Shown piece by piece: positions 1 to 6,506 of a DNA stretch of 27,754 nucleotides. The notes beneath the pieces were generated by a model that did no database searches, was not told the origin of the DNA, and was given only the letters and a program-made list of their open reading frames with translations. The DNA is from a virus: the IMG/VR virus record IMGVR_UViG_3300025112_000142, positions 1 to 27,754 of that record, one strand, 5' to 3'. Each line of letters opens with the position of its first letter. Within the stretch, counting starts at the first letter, position 1. The translations under genes and the position numbers were made by a program.

Positions 1-153
1 TCAGATTCCGCCTCACGACGAACACCCTTGCTGTTCAGCTAACGGTTCCCGCTATCAGGGTCCGTAGGGGACTTTCACCCCCAAGTCATCCGGCCAACCA
101 CCACGGCGGACCGGATAGCGCCTAATTGGCGCTGCGCGCCATGCCTGGCGCAC
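1..153 (-). mobile_element. Group II intron, 5' part (partial, probably class C)
   Basis: Read on the minus strand, a group II intron begins at 153 with the canonical 5' end GTGCG and runs off the left edge. Downstream come domain I landmarks typical of bacterial group II introns: GGGGGTGAAAGTCCCC, GGGAACCGTTAGCTGAA, CAAGGGTGTTCG and GTGAGGCGGAATCTGA. The insertion point lies immediately after the U-tract of an intrinsic terminator (157-182), the usual target of class C introns. The reverse transcriptase/maturase ORF and the 3' half would lie outside the window. The family call is from remembered consensus sequence, not an alignment. Confidence 0.82.
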
Positions 154-156
154 CAT

Positions 157-182
157 AAAAAAACCGCCCGGTGAGGGGCGGC
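157..182 (-). terminator. Intrinsic terminator at the left end
   Basis: On the minus strand, a CCGCCC/GGGCGG stem (176-181 and 164-169) with a 6-nt loop is followed by seven U residues (157-163). It would end transcripts reading leftward from int or from the small promoter at 253-281. The group II intron sits four bases beyond the U-tract. Confidence 0.85.
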
Positions 183-246
183 ATGTCTAAGCAGAGAACA
201 TTAAAGGGCTTGCTGCGGGGCTAAGGGAACGGAAATACCCCACATG
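157..246 (-). ncRNA. Predicted short CI-repressed transcript
   Basis: A minus-strand promoter can be read as -35 TTGCAT (276-281), a 17-bp spacer and -10 TATCGT (253-258). The transcript would start near 246 and stop at the terminator at 157, giving about 90 nt with no convincing ORF. A repressor-type operator overlaps the -35 box, so the RNA would be made only when CI is absent. This is inferred from promoter, operator and terminator geometry; the function is unknown. Confidence 0.35.
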
Positions 247-277
247 CCATAAACGATAGATCAAAGTGCCACCGGAT

Positions 278-296
278 GCAACACGTTGAGTGTTAA
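278..296. promoter_or_regulatory. CI-type operator, left end
   Basis: ACAC at 281-284, five bases, GTGT at 290-293, flanked by CA and TAA. It shares the ACAC-N5-GTGT design with the sites at 4598, 4664, 5502, 5522 and 16624. It overlaps the -35 box of the predicted leftward small transcript. Confidence 0.55.
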
Positions 297-379
297 ATGC
301 CCCTCAAGAGTGTTACACACCAGCATGCCAACCACCATCGCGGCAGGTGCTGGATACTCTTAACAGATAGGTTTGCTCA

Positions 380-1648
380 TTACCCCGCCACCCCTTGCCA
401 CCACTGGGGCTGGTCGCTGTTGTGATAAAACGACAATCTTGGTTCTGTCTCGGTCAGAAACACGTTAAAACCGCGCTCACATAGCCAGGCATGCCAGCGC
501 TCCAACGCTTCGAGAATCTGACGCTCTGCATACGTGTGAATGTAGGTACGGTCGAGCTTCGATAGCGCATGGTTCAACAGCAGCTCACCGGCCAGATACT
601 CCACCCCCAAATCAGCCCACGTTGTACGGGCCAGCTTACGCAGGTCATGGGAATGCCACCGCGCACCGCTGGCACTCACCACTAGATCAAACACGGCTGA
701 ACGGGATAGCGGCTTACCCTTCGATGCACCTGGGAACAGATACACGCCCCGGTAACCATTGGCTTGCTGATAAGCGCGGTAACGGGTTAGCAGCGTCACG
801 GCCATGGGCGTTAACGGCAGGCGGTGTTGTCGCTTTGATTTTGTGTTGTCGGTGGGGATCGTCCAGGTGCGCGCTTCCAGATCGAACTGAGGCCACTTCG
901 CTAAACGTGTCTCCCCTATGCGGGTGCCAAACAGCAGCATTAACAACAGCAGGAAACACCCCGGCGGCTCGCACGAACGCAAGGCGCGTATCACCTCGGG
1001 CACATCAGCAGCGGTCAGCGCCCCCGCCTTAGCTGGGGTTTTCGCGTCGATGAAATCACCCACATTCACGCCTGCGAAGGGGTCAGCATCCAACAGGTTC
1101 AGCTTTCGGGCCTGCTTAAACGCGGCTTTGATCACCCCGAAAATCAGGCGAACGTACGCAACGGAATAATGCTCTTGCAGCGGCCATACCAACCCGCTAT
1201 CGATAGACGCAGGCGTAATGCCCGCCAGCGGCTGGGCACCGAACAGGGGCAATAGGTGCCGATTAACGGCGGTTTTGATCGATGATTTTCGAGTAGCGGA
1301 TAAACGGCCATGGGAAGCCGAACGGTCACGATACCAACACAGCAGGTCAGCCACGGTTTCCCACGCATCGACACCCACCGGCCCCGCCGGATCAAGCGCC
1401 AGCTTGGCCTCCAGCTCAGGCAACCGCGCCAGCAATGCGCGGGTGGTCAGCTCCGGGTAATTGCCCACCCGATGCCAATGGCCACGCCCACCCGCATAGC
1501 GCACCACGTACCAGCTGGCACGCTCACGGGAAGCATGAAAGCGCACCCGCACCGGGTAGCGCGGGTCGCGTAACTGGAAAATATCAGGGTCAGGCAGGTG
1601 CCGCTTAATCGCAGCATCAGACAGGGTAACAGCGAGGGTTTTAGGCAT
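380..1648 (-). CDS. int: Tyrosine recombinase (phage integrase)
   Basis: A 422-residue site-specific recombinase that would integrate and excise the element. The C-terminal catalytic domain shows the tyrosine-recombinase set: Arg in FGTRIGETR, the SHDLRK box (His-x-x-Arg), the second His in LLLNHALSK and the nucleophilic Tyr in RTYIHTY. The N-terminal half holds an arm-binding-like region and a SAM-like core-binding domain. I chose the ATG at 1648, which has GGAG 9 bases upstream; a TTG 15 bases further upstream would add five residues. A CCCCC/GGGGG hairpin (1674-1687) lies in the leader, and the 8-bp box array at 1710-1749 sits in the promoter region, so int is probably controlled by the box-binding protein. 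No attachment-site core was identified. Confidence 0.93.
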   Translation of the reverse strand: MPKTLAVTLSDAAIKRHLPDPDIFQLRDPRYPVRVRFHASRERASWYVVRYAGGRGHWHRVGNYPELTTRALLARLPELEAKLALDPAGPVGVDAWETVADLLCWYRDRSASHGRLSATRKSSIKTAVNRHLLPLFGAQPLAGITPASIDSGLVWPLQEHYSVAYVRLIFGVIKAAFKQARKLNLLDADPFAGVNVGDFIDAKTPAKAGALTAADVPEVIRALRSCEPPGCFLLLLMLLFGTRIGETRLAKWPQFDLEARTWTIPTDNTKSKRQHRLPLTPMAVTLLTRYRAYQQANGYRGVYLFPGASKGKPLSRSAVFDLVVSASGARWHSHDLRKLARTTWADLGVEYLAGELLLNHALSKLDRTYIHTYAERQILEALERWHAWLCERGFNVFLTETEPRLSFYHNSDQPQWWQGVAG

Positions 1649-1709
1649 TGGCTCAAACTCCAAGACAGCAACGCCCCCGCTCGGGGGTCAATGCGCCGGG
1701 CTGAGCCGT

Positions 1710-1749
1710 TGCGTTATTGCGTTATATCACGCTAGCGTTATAGCGTTTT
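1710..1749. repeat. 8-bp box array 1 (five units), upstream of int
   Basis: Five contiguous octamers: TGCGTTAT, TGCGTTAT, ATCACGCT, AGCGTTAT, AGCGTTTT. It lies between int and the acb2-like gene, in the promoter region of int. The octamer register without gaps matches operators of ribbon-helix-helix proteins such as MetJ. Binding by the ParG-like protein (12828-13070) is inference. Confidence 0.8.
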
Positions 1750-1785
1750 GAATTATTAACTTAAAGGCCGTCGTTTTCATCCATA

Positions 1786-2178
1786 CTAGCGGCCTCCTGC
1801 GTCACGCTCCCGCGTGCGATCTTTCAGCGCCTCTAGCGCCCGCTCAATCCCTAGCAGCGCCTCAGCGTTATAGAGGTTCGCATGCGGCCCATCTTGAAAA
1901 CGCTCAAGGCGGTCAGCACACACCGCCAGCAACGCTTCTATGCTCACCCCATTAGGCCCAACCTCTTGCGAGTTACCGTCTTGAAAACTGATACACCCCA
2001 GCACCTGAGCGCCACCGCTCATAAGCTCACACTCAGCGCCCACGCCAATGAGGTAATGGTTTTGGGCACCACCTGGGGAGTACGGCCCGTGAGCGATAAC
2101 CGCTTGGCCCATGTCACCGCGCCCGTTGCGGCTCACGGCATGCCCGGTCACTAACCGGGGCTTATCGAGATTAGGCAT
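1786..2178 (-). CDS. Acb2/Tad1 hairpin-domain protein (anti-CBASS candidate)
   Basis: 130 residues. The C-terminal 65 match the small phage family now called the Acb2/Tad1 hairpin domain: FQDG, EVGPNGVSIEALLAV, DRLERFQDGP, an Asn-Ala-x-Ala-Leu helix and a closing DRTRER. Acb2 proteins sequester cyclic oligonucleotide signals and so block CBASS (and for relatives Thoeris) immunity; that this copy does so is inference. The N-terminal half (VTGHAVSRNGRGDMGQ and what follows, a Gly-rich beta-like stretch) is not part of the core family as I know it. The start at 2178 follows AGGAGG with a 7-base spacer, better than an upstream TTG at 2217. The gene is flanked by 8-bp box arrays on both sides and sits beside int, a common place for accessory anti-defence genes. 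Confidence 0.7.
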   Translation of the reverse strand: MPNLDKPRLVTGHAVSRNGRGDMGQAVIAHGPYSPGGAQNHYLIGVGAECELMSGGAQVLGCISFQDGNSQEVGPNGVSIEALLAVCADRLERFQDGPHANLYNAEALLGIERALEALKDRTRERDAGGR

Positions 2179-2234
2179 TGCATGCCCTCCTACTGTCGGT
2201 TTTGAATAGCGCGCCAACGCTCATTGCCATTTGC

Positions 2235-2266
2235 TGCGTTATAGCGTGCTAGCGTTATTTCACGCT
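2235..2266. repeat. 8-bp box array 2 (four units), upstream of the acb2-like gene
   Basis: Contiguous octamers TGCGTTAT, AGCGTGCT, AGCGTTAT, TTCACGCT. It overlaps the 3' end of the small gene 2255-2416 and precedes the acb2-like gene on the minus strand. Confidence 0.78.
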
Positions 2267-2416
2267 CACCACTCGATGCGCCCCAAAGCGGGCGATAACG
2301 CTTATTCTTGCTGCCTTCTTGGTAGTGCTGGCAGGCACCACCATAGAAAACGTCTTAGGCTTCCTGCCTTCCAAAACGGTCACGCGGAATACACGGTTAA
2401 CCGCTTTGGAAGTCAC
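2255..2416 (-). CDS. Small basic phage protein, end of the early operon
   Basis: 53 residues, starting MTSKAVNRVFRVTVLEGRK and ending in an Arg/Val-rich strand (ARFGAHRVVSVK). The GTG start overlaps the TGA of the Q-like gene as GTGA, the same coupling used throughout this operon, which is the main argument that it is real. The reading is beta-strand rich (FRVTVLEG, FSMVVPAS) with a central Lys/Ala helix. Its stop lies inside box array 2. I do not recognise a family; phages often carry such short proteins after the antiterminator. Confidence 0.6.
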   Translation of the reverse strand: MTSKAVNRVFRVTVLEGRKPKTFSMVVPASTTKKAARISVIARFGAHRVVSVK

Positions 2417-2838
2417 AGCCCTAGCACCTGCTCAACATGCAAACGGGCCTTAGCCAACCGCCGCTTGTACGTTCTCACCCCCATTTCTAACGCGTGGGCC
2501 TTCTGCAGCTGCCCTATATTGCGGTGGTCATAGCCACGGAGCTTGCGGCGGCTCACCACCCGCGCCACGCCCGCGTTGTACTCCAGGCGCAGCACGTCGG
2601 CGGTCAACAGATCCTCACGCGCCAGCGATACCACCGCATACTCGATGCGCTCTTCGAGCGGGTACGACTCCGCGCCCATAGGGACCGACCCGCCCACGGT
2701 CGAACGGCTCACTACCCCGCCGTTATCGATCAACACGCCCAGCAGCGACGTGCCCAGCGCAGCACCGCCACCGTGCAGGCACCAGCGCGCCCAGCGCTCT
2801 AACAGATCATCCAGATCATTTGCCGCCCGACGCCCCAC
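2413..2838 (-). CDS. Q-like antiterminator / phage HTH protein
   Basis: 141 residues. The N-terminus has a DDLLERWARW helix. The C-terminus reads as a sigma-region-4-like helix-turn-helix: a helix ending in LRLEYNAG, then a helix pair around QLQKAHALEMGVRTYKRRL, closed by LHVEQVL. This architecture is typical of small phage antiterminators of the Q type that act late in the early operon. The GTG at 2838 was chosen because GGAG lies about 8 bases upstream and it starts just after the stop of the DUF1064 gene; longer versions overlap that gene by about 100 bases. Position as the second-to-last gene of the leftward operon supports a late-gene regulator. It could instead be another HTH regulator. 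Confidence 0.6.
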   Translation of the reverse strand: MGRRAANDLDDLLERWARWCLHGGGAALGTSLLGVLIDNGGVVSRSTVGGSVPMGAESYPLEERIEYAVVSLAREDLLTADVLRLEYNAGVARVVSRRKLRGYDHRNIGQLQKAHALEMGVRTYKRRLAKARLHVEQVLGL

Positions 2839-2840
2839 CG

Positions 2841-3173
2841 CTACGCCTCCACAATCGTCAGCGGGTACAGCTCCTCGACCTGCCGCTTTTTGAGCCTGTA
2901 CATATCGGTACGCATGCCCTTCACGTCGATCCACTCCACCGAGCCATCAGCGCGGAACACCACAAAATCAACGATGTATTTCACCCCACCCGGTAGGGCG
3001 ATAGGCACTTGCATTAGGAACATCGTCACGCGGTCGGCTTGCTGCTCGCTCAGCAGGTAGAGGTAGTAATTCGCCTCTTTTTTCGAGTCGAACGTATGGC
3101 CGTGAATGGTCACTTTCTTGTTGTTGTACTTAGCCGCATTGGGCGCACGGCGGCGCATGTTATGCCGTTGCAT
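2841..3173 (-). CDS. DUF1064 phage nuclease (PD-(D/E)xK-like)
   Basis: 110 residues matching DUF1064: KYNNKK, an HTFDSKKEANYY helix with the active-site Glu, then KYIVDFVVF and EWIDVKG, which supply the Asp and Asp-x-Lys of a PD-(D/E)xK fold. Such proteins are found in phage replication/recombination operons and are thought to process branched or damaged DNA; the substrate here is unknown. The ATG at 3173 follows GGAGG with a 5-base spacer and overlaps the 3' end of the preceding gene by 14 bases. The C-terminus ends at LTIVEA, two bases before the next start. Confidence 0.78.
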   Translation of the reverse strand: MQRHNMRRRAPNAAKYNNKKVTIHGHTFDSKKEANYYLYLLSEQQADRVTMFLMQVPIALPGGVKYIVDFVVFRADGSVEWIDVKGMRTDMYRLKKRQVEELYPLTIVEA

Positions 3174-3399
3174 GCTGCCTCCCCACCCAGCGGTTAAAAT
3201 CACTCACTAGTGCCAAATAGGCGCGCCCAGCGTCGAGATTCCCGTCTAGCTCACGGCGGCTAAGCACCCCACACGCCAGCCGCACCTCTGCCGCCGCCGT
3301 GGCGGCATCCGGCACTGCGCGCCCAGTGGTAGCCGTGAGATAGTCACGAAATAGCGGGTTATTGCACAGCATCGCCGCGCCTTTTGCGTAACGGCTCAC
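3160..3399 (-). CDS. Small phage protein of unknown function
   Basis: 79 residues, mostly helical, with RLACGVLSRRELD and a C-terminal DFNRWVGRQ helix. The GTG start overlaps the stop of the upstream kinase-like gene as GTGA, and its own end overlaps the DUF1064 start, so it is translationally coupled on both sides. I see no catalytic motif or membrane segment. The SRREL-D pattern recurs in small proteins of replication operons, but I cannot name a family. Confidence 0.65.
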   Translation of the reverse strand: MSRYAKGAAMLCNNPLFRDYLTATTGRAVPDAATAAAEVRLACGVLSRRELDGNLDAGRAYLALVSDFNRWVGRQHATA

Positions 3400-3806
3400 G
3401 CAACACCCCGCTTAGCCCACAGCTCAGACAGCGCCGCCTCACCATCGATAAAATGGCGGTGGCCATCCTTGGTGGCCGTCGCCAGCAGATCCCCGCGCAC
3501 AATGGGCACCTCGTCGCTGGGCACGCCTTCCACATGCACCACGTGCCCGCCCAGCTTACGGATGCGGTCAGCCTCTACCCGATGCACCACGTGGGCCACC
3601 ACCAAGCACTCCGCGCCCTTGGCCGGGGTCGCGCTAATCATCCCCTCAAGGCGCTGCATGCGGCGGGCCACTTCGGCATGAGAGCCAAAGCGCTGCGCGG
3701 GCGCATCGGTGTAGACCGACACGGTACAAATCTGCGCATCACGCATTGCCCGCGCCACGCGCTCGCGTGCCGTCGCGTTAGCGCCAGCAATTCCAATCAA
3801 TAGCAT
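3396..3806 (-). CDS. Phage dNMP-kinase-like protein with degenerate P-loop
   Basis: 136 residues. The start LLIGIAGANATARERVARAM has the strand-loop-helix layout of phage deoxynucleoside monophosphate kinases, but the Walker A signature is broken: GANATAR stands where G-x-G-K-[ST] is expected, so the nucleotide-binding Lys is absent. The middle (AECLVVAHVVHRVEADRIRKLGG) looks like a Rossmann-type strand-helix with a regulated partner loop. It may bind a nucleotide without phosphorylating it, or be an inactive relative. The ATG at 3806 has AGAGG upstream and overlaps the preceding stop by 10 bases; longer reading frames have no ribosome binding site. Confidence 0.55.
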   Translation of the reverse strand: MLLIGIAGANATARERVARAMRDAQICTVSVYTDAPAQRFGSHAEVARRMQRLEGMISATPAKGAECLVVAHVVHRVEADRIRKLGGHVVHVEGVPSDEVPIVRGDLLATATKDGHRHFIDGEAALSELWAKRGVA

Positions 3807-4363
3807 TCGACGGCCTCTCTGAGTCGTTGGGCGCGATGCGCCTGCAAAATGTCGTGCAACACGGTCACCTTGGCTGCATCGCCCTGACGTAACGCCGCCT
3901 CGACTGCCGCGCTCATATCCCCCACGGTCACGCGGGAAACGCACCAGCGGGCGAAATAGCGCAGGTTATCGGGGTGGTTCGCCACGTGGGGCGGGTAAGC
4001 CAGATCATTGATAAACCACGCCGCCCACTGCTCGGCGCGGTGATAAAGGGTGTCATCGGTGGGTGCCTGGGCAGGGTCTGCGCGTTCAAGCGTCGGGCAA
4101 TGCACCGTCAGCGCTTCGCCGTCGTCCTCAACGATCAGCAGCCCCTGCTCCTGATAGAACGCCATAAACTCACGGGCGCTATCGTCGTCGGCCTGCATCA
4201 AATCGCCCCACGCCACGTAGGTTTTTTGTACCGGCCCGGTAGCGGCGGCTAGGGTTTCCAGCACAAGCAAATAACGGGCATAGCCAATCAACCCATACTC
4301 AGCCGCCACGGTGGCCACGCCCTCACTGTGCGCCAACCCGGCAGGATGAACGAACGCGCTCAC
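3797..4363 (-). CDS. DnaT/O-like phage replication protein
   Basis: 188 residues. The N-terminal 75 residues resemble the winged-helix of phage replisome organisers (AAEYGLIGYARYLLVLE, then WGDLMQADDDSAREFMAFYQEQGLL). The C-terminal part (EQWAAWFINDLAYPPHVANHPDNLRYFARWC) is a helical segment reminiscent of the DnaT/DnaB-loader type. It would recruit host helicase to phage DNA. The GTG at 4361-4363 overlaps the Cro-like stop as GTGA. The role is inferred from fold pattern and from its place right after the Cro-like gene, as in lambdoid O/P operons; a purely regulatory winged-helix protein cannot be excluded. Confidence 0.5.
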   Translation of the reverse strand: MSAFVHPAGLAHSEGVATVAAEYGLIGYARYLLVLETLAAATGPVQKTYVAWGDLMQADDDSAREFMAFYQEQGLLIVEDDGEALTVHCPTLERADPAQAPTDDTLYHRAEQWAAWFINDLAYPPHVANHPDNLRYFARWCVSRVTVGDMSAAVEAALRQGDAAKVTVLHDILQAHRAQRLREAVECY

Positions 4364-4584
4364 GCCGCCACCCCGTCGCGCTCAGCCAGCACCGCCGCCC
4401 AAGGGCCATAGATGCCGTTATAATCCACCGCGCCAGCGGTCAACCGCACGATGCGCCCAGCGGTGCGTAAACTCGGGGCACGATCAAAGCGATACCAGCT
4501 CATCACCGTACGAGGCTTCTCGCTGAGCAGCGCGCCCGCACAGTCCGGCCCGCCCACTTGATCAATCCAATCATTTAGCAACAC
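4360..4584 (-). CDS. Cro/YdaS-like early repressor
   Basis: 74 residues with a compact helix-turn-helix: GALLSEKPRTVMSWYRFDRAP followed by AGRIVRLTAG. It is divergent from cI and first in the leftward early operon, so a Cro-type role is expected. A longer frame (94 residues) exists, but its 5' part would code straight through the predicted promoter and the palindromic operator 4598-4616. I therefore place the start at GTG 4582-4584, although the ribosome site there (GGTG) is weak. Followed by GTGA coupling to the replication gene. Confidence 0.6.
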   Translation of the reverse strand: MLLNDWIDQVGGPDCAGALLSEKPRTVMSWYRFDRAPSLRTAGRIVRLTAGAVDYNGIYGPWAAVLAERDGVAA

Positions 4585-4597
4585 TTTAGCGCACCAT

Positions 4598-4644
4598 TTA
4601 ACACGAAGTGTGTTAAGCCTAGCGCGAAGATTGCCCACGTACAA
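4598..4644 (-). promoter_or_regulatory. Early leftward promoter (PR-like) with CI operator 1
   Basis: On the minus strand, -35 TTGTAC (4639-4644), a 17-bp spacer and -10 TAGGCT (4616-4621). The operator TTAACAC-GAAGT-GTGTTAA (4598-4616) is a perfect 7-bp-arm palindrome covering the start point, so bound repressor would block the early operon. Confidence 0.65.
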
Positions 4645-4663
4645 AGGTTTTTTTATTCCACAC

Positions 4664-4680
4664 TTACACGCTTTGTGTAT
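4664..4680. promoter_or_regulatory. CI operator 2, upstream of cI
   Basis: TTACAC-GCTTT-GTGTAT, 65 bp from operator 1 (centre to centre). A TAATAT element near 4698 could be the -10 box of the cI promoter, which would place this operator near its -35 region and allow autoregulation. Confidence 0.6.
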
Positions 4681-4775
4681 TACTATTGCCTAAGAGGTAA
4701 TATTTACCCGAAAATTAATCACCGAAGGCGCACACGGACGGCATCAACGGCGGGATAGATAACGGGAAGCGGAAA

Positions 4776-5429
4776 ATGTCACAGCAAAGCGACAGGCAGG
4801 ACAAAAAAGAACTCATCGCGCAGCGCCTTGTAGAAGTGCGCAAGCACCTGGGGTGGTCGATCCGCGATGCAGTGGAAGCCCTCGGCTACGTGCGTTCCCG
4901 CTATACGAACTGGGAACTCGGCATACGCATGCCCGGCTATCAGGAATTAGAAGACATTGGCAACGTAACCGGCTGCAACCCCGGCTATTTTGTCGGCTGG
5001 ACAAACCGCATGATCGACAGCAGCTACGTCGTGCTAGACCGCACCACGGTTAAAACCCGTGGCGGCTCGATCACCGTGCAAAACGCCACCGATGTAGCCG
5101 CCTACCGCGACGACTACCTAGCCGAAAAAGGGCTAAAGCCCAGCAGTATTATCACCGTCAAAGCCGAAGATGACGCCATGGAAGGGGTCATTAGCAAGGG
5201 CGATTTAGCCCTGATCGACATGAGCCGCAAGCCCGATGCCGTGCGCGACCTGTTCGCCATCCTCGTGGGTGATCGTATCTGGCTGCGCTGGATACGCCCG
5301 GAAATCAACGGCAGCTACACCATGAGCGCCGAAAACAGCCACCAATACCCGGATGAAACCCTCACCACCGAGCAGCTACAACAGCTCAACATCATCGGAC
5401 GCGTCGCCATCATCGAGCACGAACGCTAA
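4776..5429 (+). CDS. CI-type repressor with inactive S24 domain
   Basis: 217 residues. A helix-turn-helix occupies about 12-65 (RDAVEALGYVRSRYTNWELG) and a LexA/CI-type C-terminal domain about 105-217 (VISKGDLALID, ILVGDRIWLRW, YTMSAEN, IIGRVAI). It should maintain lysogeny by binding the ACAC-N5-GTGT operators around it. The autoproteolytic dyad is missing: where the family has Asp-Ser-Met-Glu this protein has DDAME (Ala134), and at the LexA Ser-to-Lys spacing of 37 residues there is Arg171. No Ala-Gly cleavage pair is evident in the linker. It should therefore not self-cleave upon RecA activation, and induction probably relies on an antirepressor such as the ORF6N protein at 9322. A purine-rich ribosome site precedes the ATG. 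Confidence 0.9.
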   Translation: MSQQSDRQDKKELIAQRLVEVRKHLGWSIRDAVEALGYVRSRYTNWELGIRMPGYQELEDIGNVTGCNPGYFVGWTNRMIDSSYVVLDRTTVKTRGGSITVQNATDVAAYRDDYLAEKGLKPSSIITVKAEDDAMEGVISKGDLALIDMSRKPDAVRDLFAILVGDRIWLRWIRPEINGSYTMSAENSHQYPDETLTTEQLQQLNIIGRVAIIEHER

Positions 5430-5462
5430 CCCCCGCCCAGCGGAAAAACACCCCACTCCTAG

Positions 5463-5490
5463 AACGGCACCCACAAAGTGCCGTTTTTTT
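5463..5490 (+). terminator. Intrinsic terminator after cI
   Basis: AACGGCAC/GTGCCGTT stem (5463-5470, 5478-5485), 7-nt loop, then a run of seven T. It separates cI from the repressed operon that follows. Confidence 0.9.
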
Positions 5491-5501
5491 AGCTTGCCGA
5501 A

Positions 5502-5539
5502 TAACACAATTAGTGTCACTCTTACACAGACTGTGTAAT
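5502..5539 (+). promoter_or_regulatory. Twin CI operators and promoter of the 5556 operon
   Basis: Two palindromes, TAACAC-AATTA-GTGTCA (5502-5518) and TTACAC-AGACT-GTGTAA (5522-5538), have centres 20 bp apart, about two helical turns, which suits cooperative repressor binding. A promoter -35 TTAGTG (5510-5515), 18 bp, -10 TGTAAT (5534-5539) lies inside them, so the operon would be off in the lysogen. Confidence 0.65.
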
Positions 5540-5555
5540 CAAGAGGGTTTCACTA

Positions 5556-5813
5556 ATGACCACGCAAGCGCTAGCCACCGTTACCGCCTCGCCCCCCATC
5601 GCCTGCACGCCCCAAGCGCTACACCAAGCCTTGCGCGAAAGCGTGGCTATCGCCTGCGGCCTCGAAAAAATGGCCCAATGCGCGCTAGATGAAGGCGAGT
5701 ACCCAGCGGAAGAACTCGACAACCTTTTTGCTCTCATTAACCGCCACCGCCGCGATTTAGAAGAGATCAAGGCCGCGCTAGCCGAACTCGCCACGGGTGG
5801 CCACTATGACTAA
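5556..5813 (+). CDS. Small phage protein, first gene of a CI-controlled operon
   Basis: 85 residues, helical: an ALHQALRESVAIACGLEKMA helix, an acidic DEGEYPAEELDNLF linker and a basic-acidic helix NRHRRDLEEIKAAL. No family recognised; short helical proteins of this build are common at the head of phage early operons. The ATG has GAGGG upstream. It overlaps the next gene by 8 bases. Confidence 0.65.
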   Translation: MTTQALATVTASPPIACTPQALHQALRESVAIACGLEKMAQCALDEGEYPAEELDNLFALINRHRRDLEEIKAALAELATGGHYD

Positions 5814-6207
5814 CACCACCCCATGGCGCGACGACGACGCCCTAACCCAGCCCGGCCAAGCCCTCAGCGAGCAAGAGCTAGCCCACCTGCTCGCCCTCGC
5901 CAACGGCAACGCCCCCAGCGCCATTGCCGCCATCAACGGCACCAGCCGCGCCCAACAGCAGCAGCTAGAAAGCAGCCTGCGGGCCAAGCTCGGCGCGTTC
6001 AGCAAAGCGCACATCATCACCCGCGCGTTCGTGCTGGGCGTGCTGCTGCCTCGCTGCCTCACCGTGCTACTGATCGTCGCCACACTCGGCAATGGAGCCC
6101 AACAAGATGCCATCGCCCAGCGCCTACCCCGCCGCCCCACGCAAACCGCCAGCGCCCGCCTAATGCGTACTCAGCGGGGCAGTAGCGCAGGGGGTCGCCG
6201 CACATGA
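5806..6207 (+). CDS. LuxR-type HTH phage regulator
   Basis: 133 residues. Residues 18-80 match the LuxR/GerE helix-turn-helix: ALSEQELAHLLALANG, AIAAINGTSRAQQQQLESSL, then RAKLGAFSKAHIITRAFVLG, which follow the LS-x-x-E, recognition-helix and KLG-x-x-S-R-A pattern of that fold. The tail holds a short hydrophobic segment (CLTVLLIVATLG) and a basic end. It probably regulates phage genes; its target is unknown. The ATG at 5806 overlaps the previous stop, and the gene ends in an ATGA overlap with the next. Confidence 0.7.
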   Translation: MTNTTPWRDDDALTQPGQALSEQELAHLLALANGNAPSAIAAINGTSRAQQQQLESSLRAKLGAFSKAHIITRAFVLGVLLPRCLTVLLIVATLGNGAQQDAIAQRLPRRPTQTASARLMRTQRGSSAGGRRT

Positions 6208-6506
6208 AACCGCACATCCTCACAGGCCCGCGCCGCAGGCACTGCCGCTGCCGCGTCTGTCGCGGGCGGCAAGTGAAAGCGAAACACCCGGACGACTACC
6301 AGCGCCGCATCCGCTGCAAACACTGCGGCCAATTCAACACGCTGGCAGTAGACAAATGGGCCGATAACCGGGGCTGGCGAAAGTACACATGCTACTGCGA
6401 CGGCTACCACTTCCCGCACCGCATCCGCTCGGAATTCTGTTTTGAAAACCCACACTACGGCGACCACGAAGAACGCCGGTTAACCGCTTACGGGGTGATG
6501 GCATGA
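6204..6506 (+). CDS. Zinc-ribbon phage protein
   Basis: 100 residues with eight Cys in a metal-binding layout: HCRCRVC near the start, CKHC in the middle, then CYC and a late Cys, with two nearby His. Basic N-terminus (GPRRRH). Such two-zinc ribbons usually bind nucleic acid or act as adaptor domains. Coupled to both neighbours by ATGA overlaps. Confidence 0.65.
   Translation: MKPHILTGPRRRHCRCRVCRGRQVKAKHPDDYQRRIRCKHCGQFNTLAVDKWADNRGWRKYTCYCDGYHFPHRIRSEFCFENPHYGDHEERRLTAYGVMA

Noticed and set aside
1674-1687. Hairpin in the int leader as a terminator
   Set aside because: The 5-bp GC stem has no T-run on either strand.
2231-2533. Plus-strand frame opposite the early operon
   Set aside because: Runs antisense to two coupled genes (2255-2416 and 2413-2838) and has no ribosome site.
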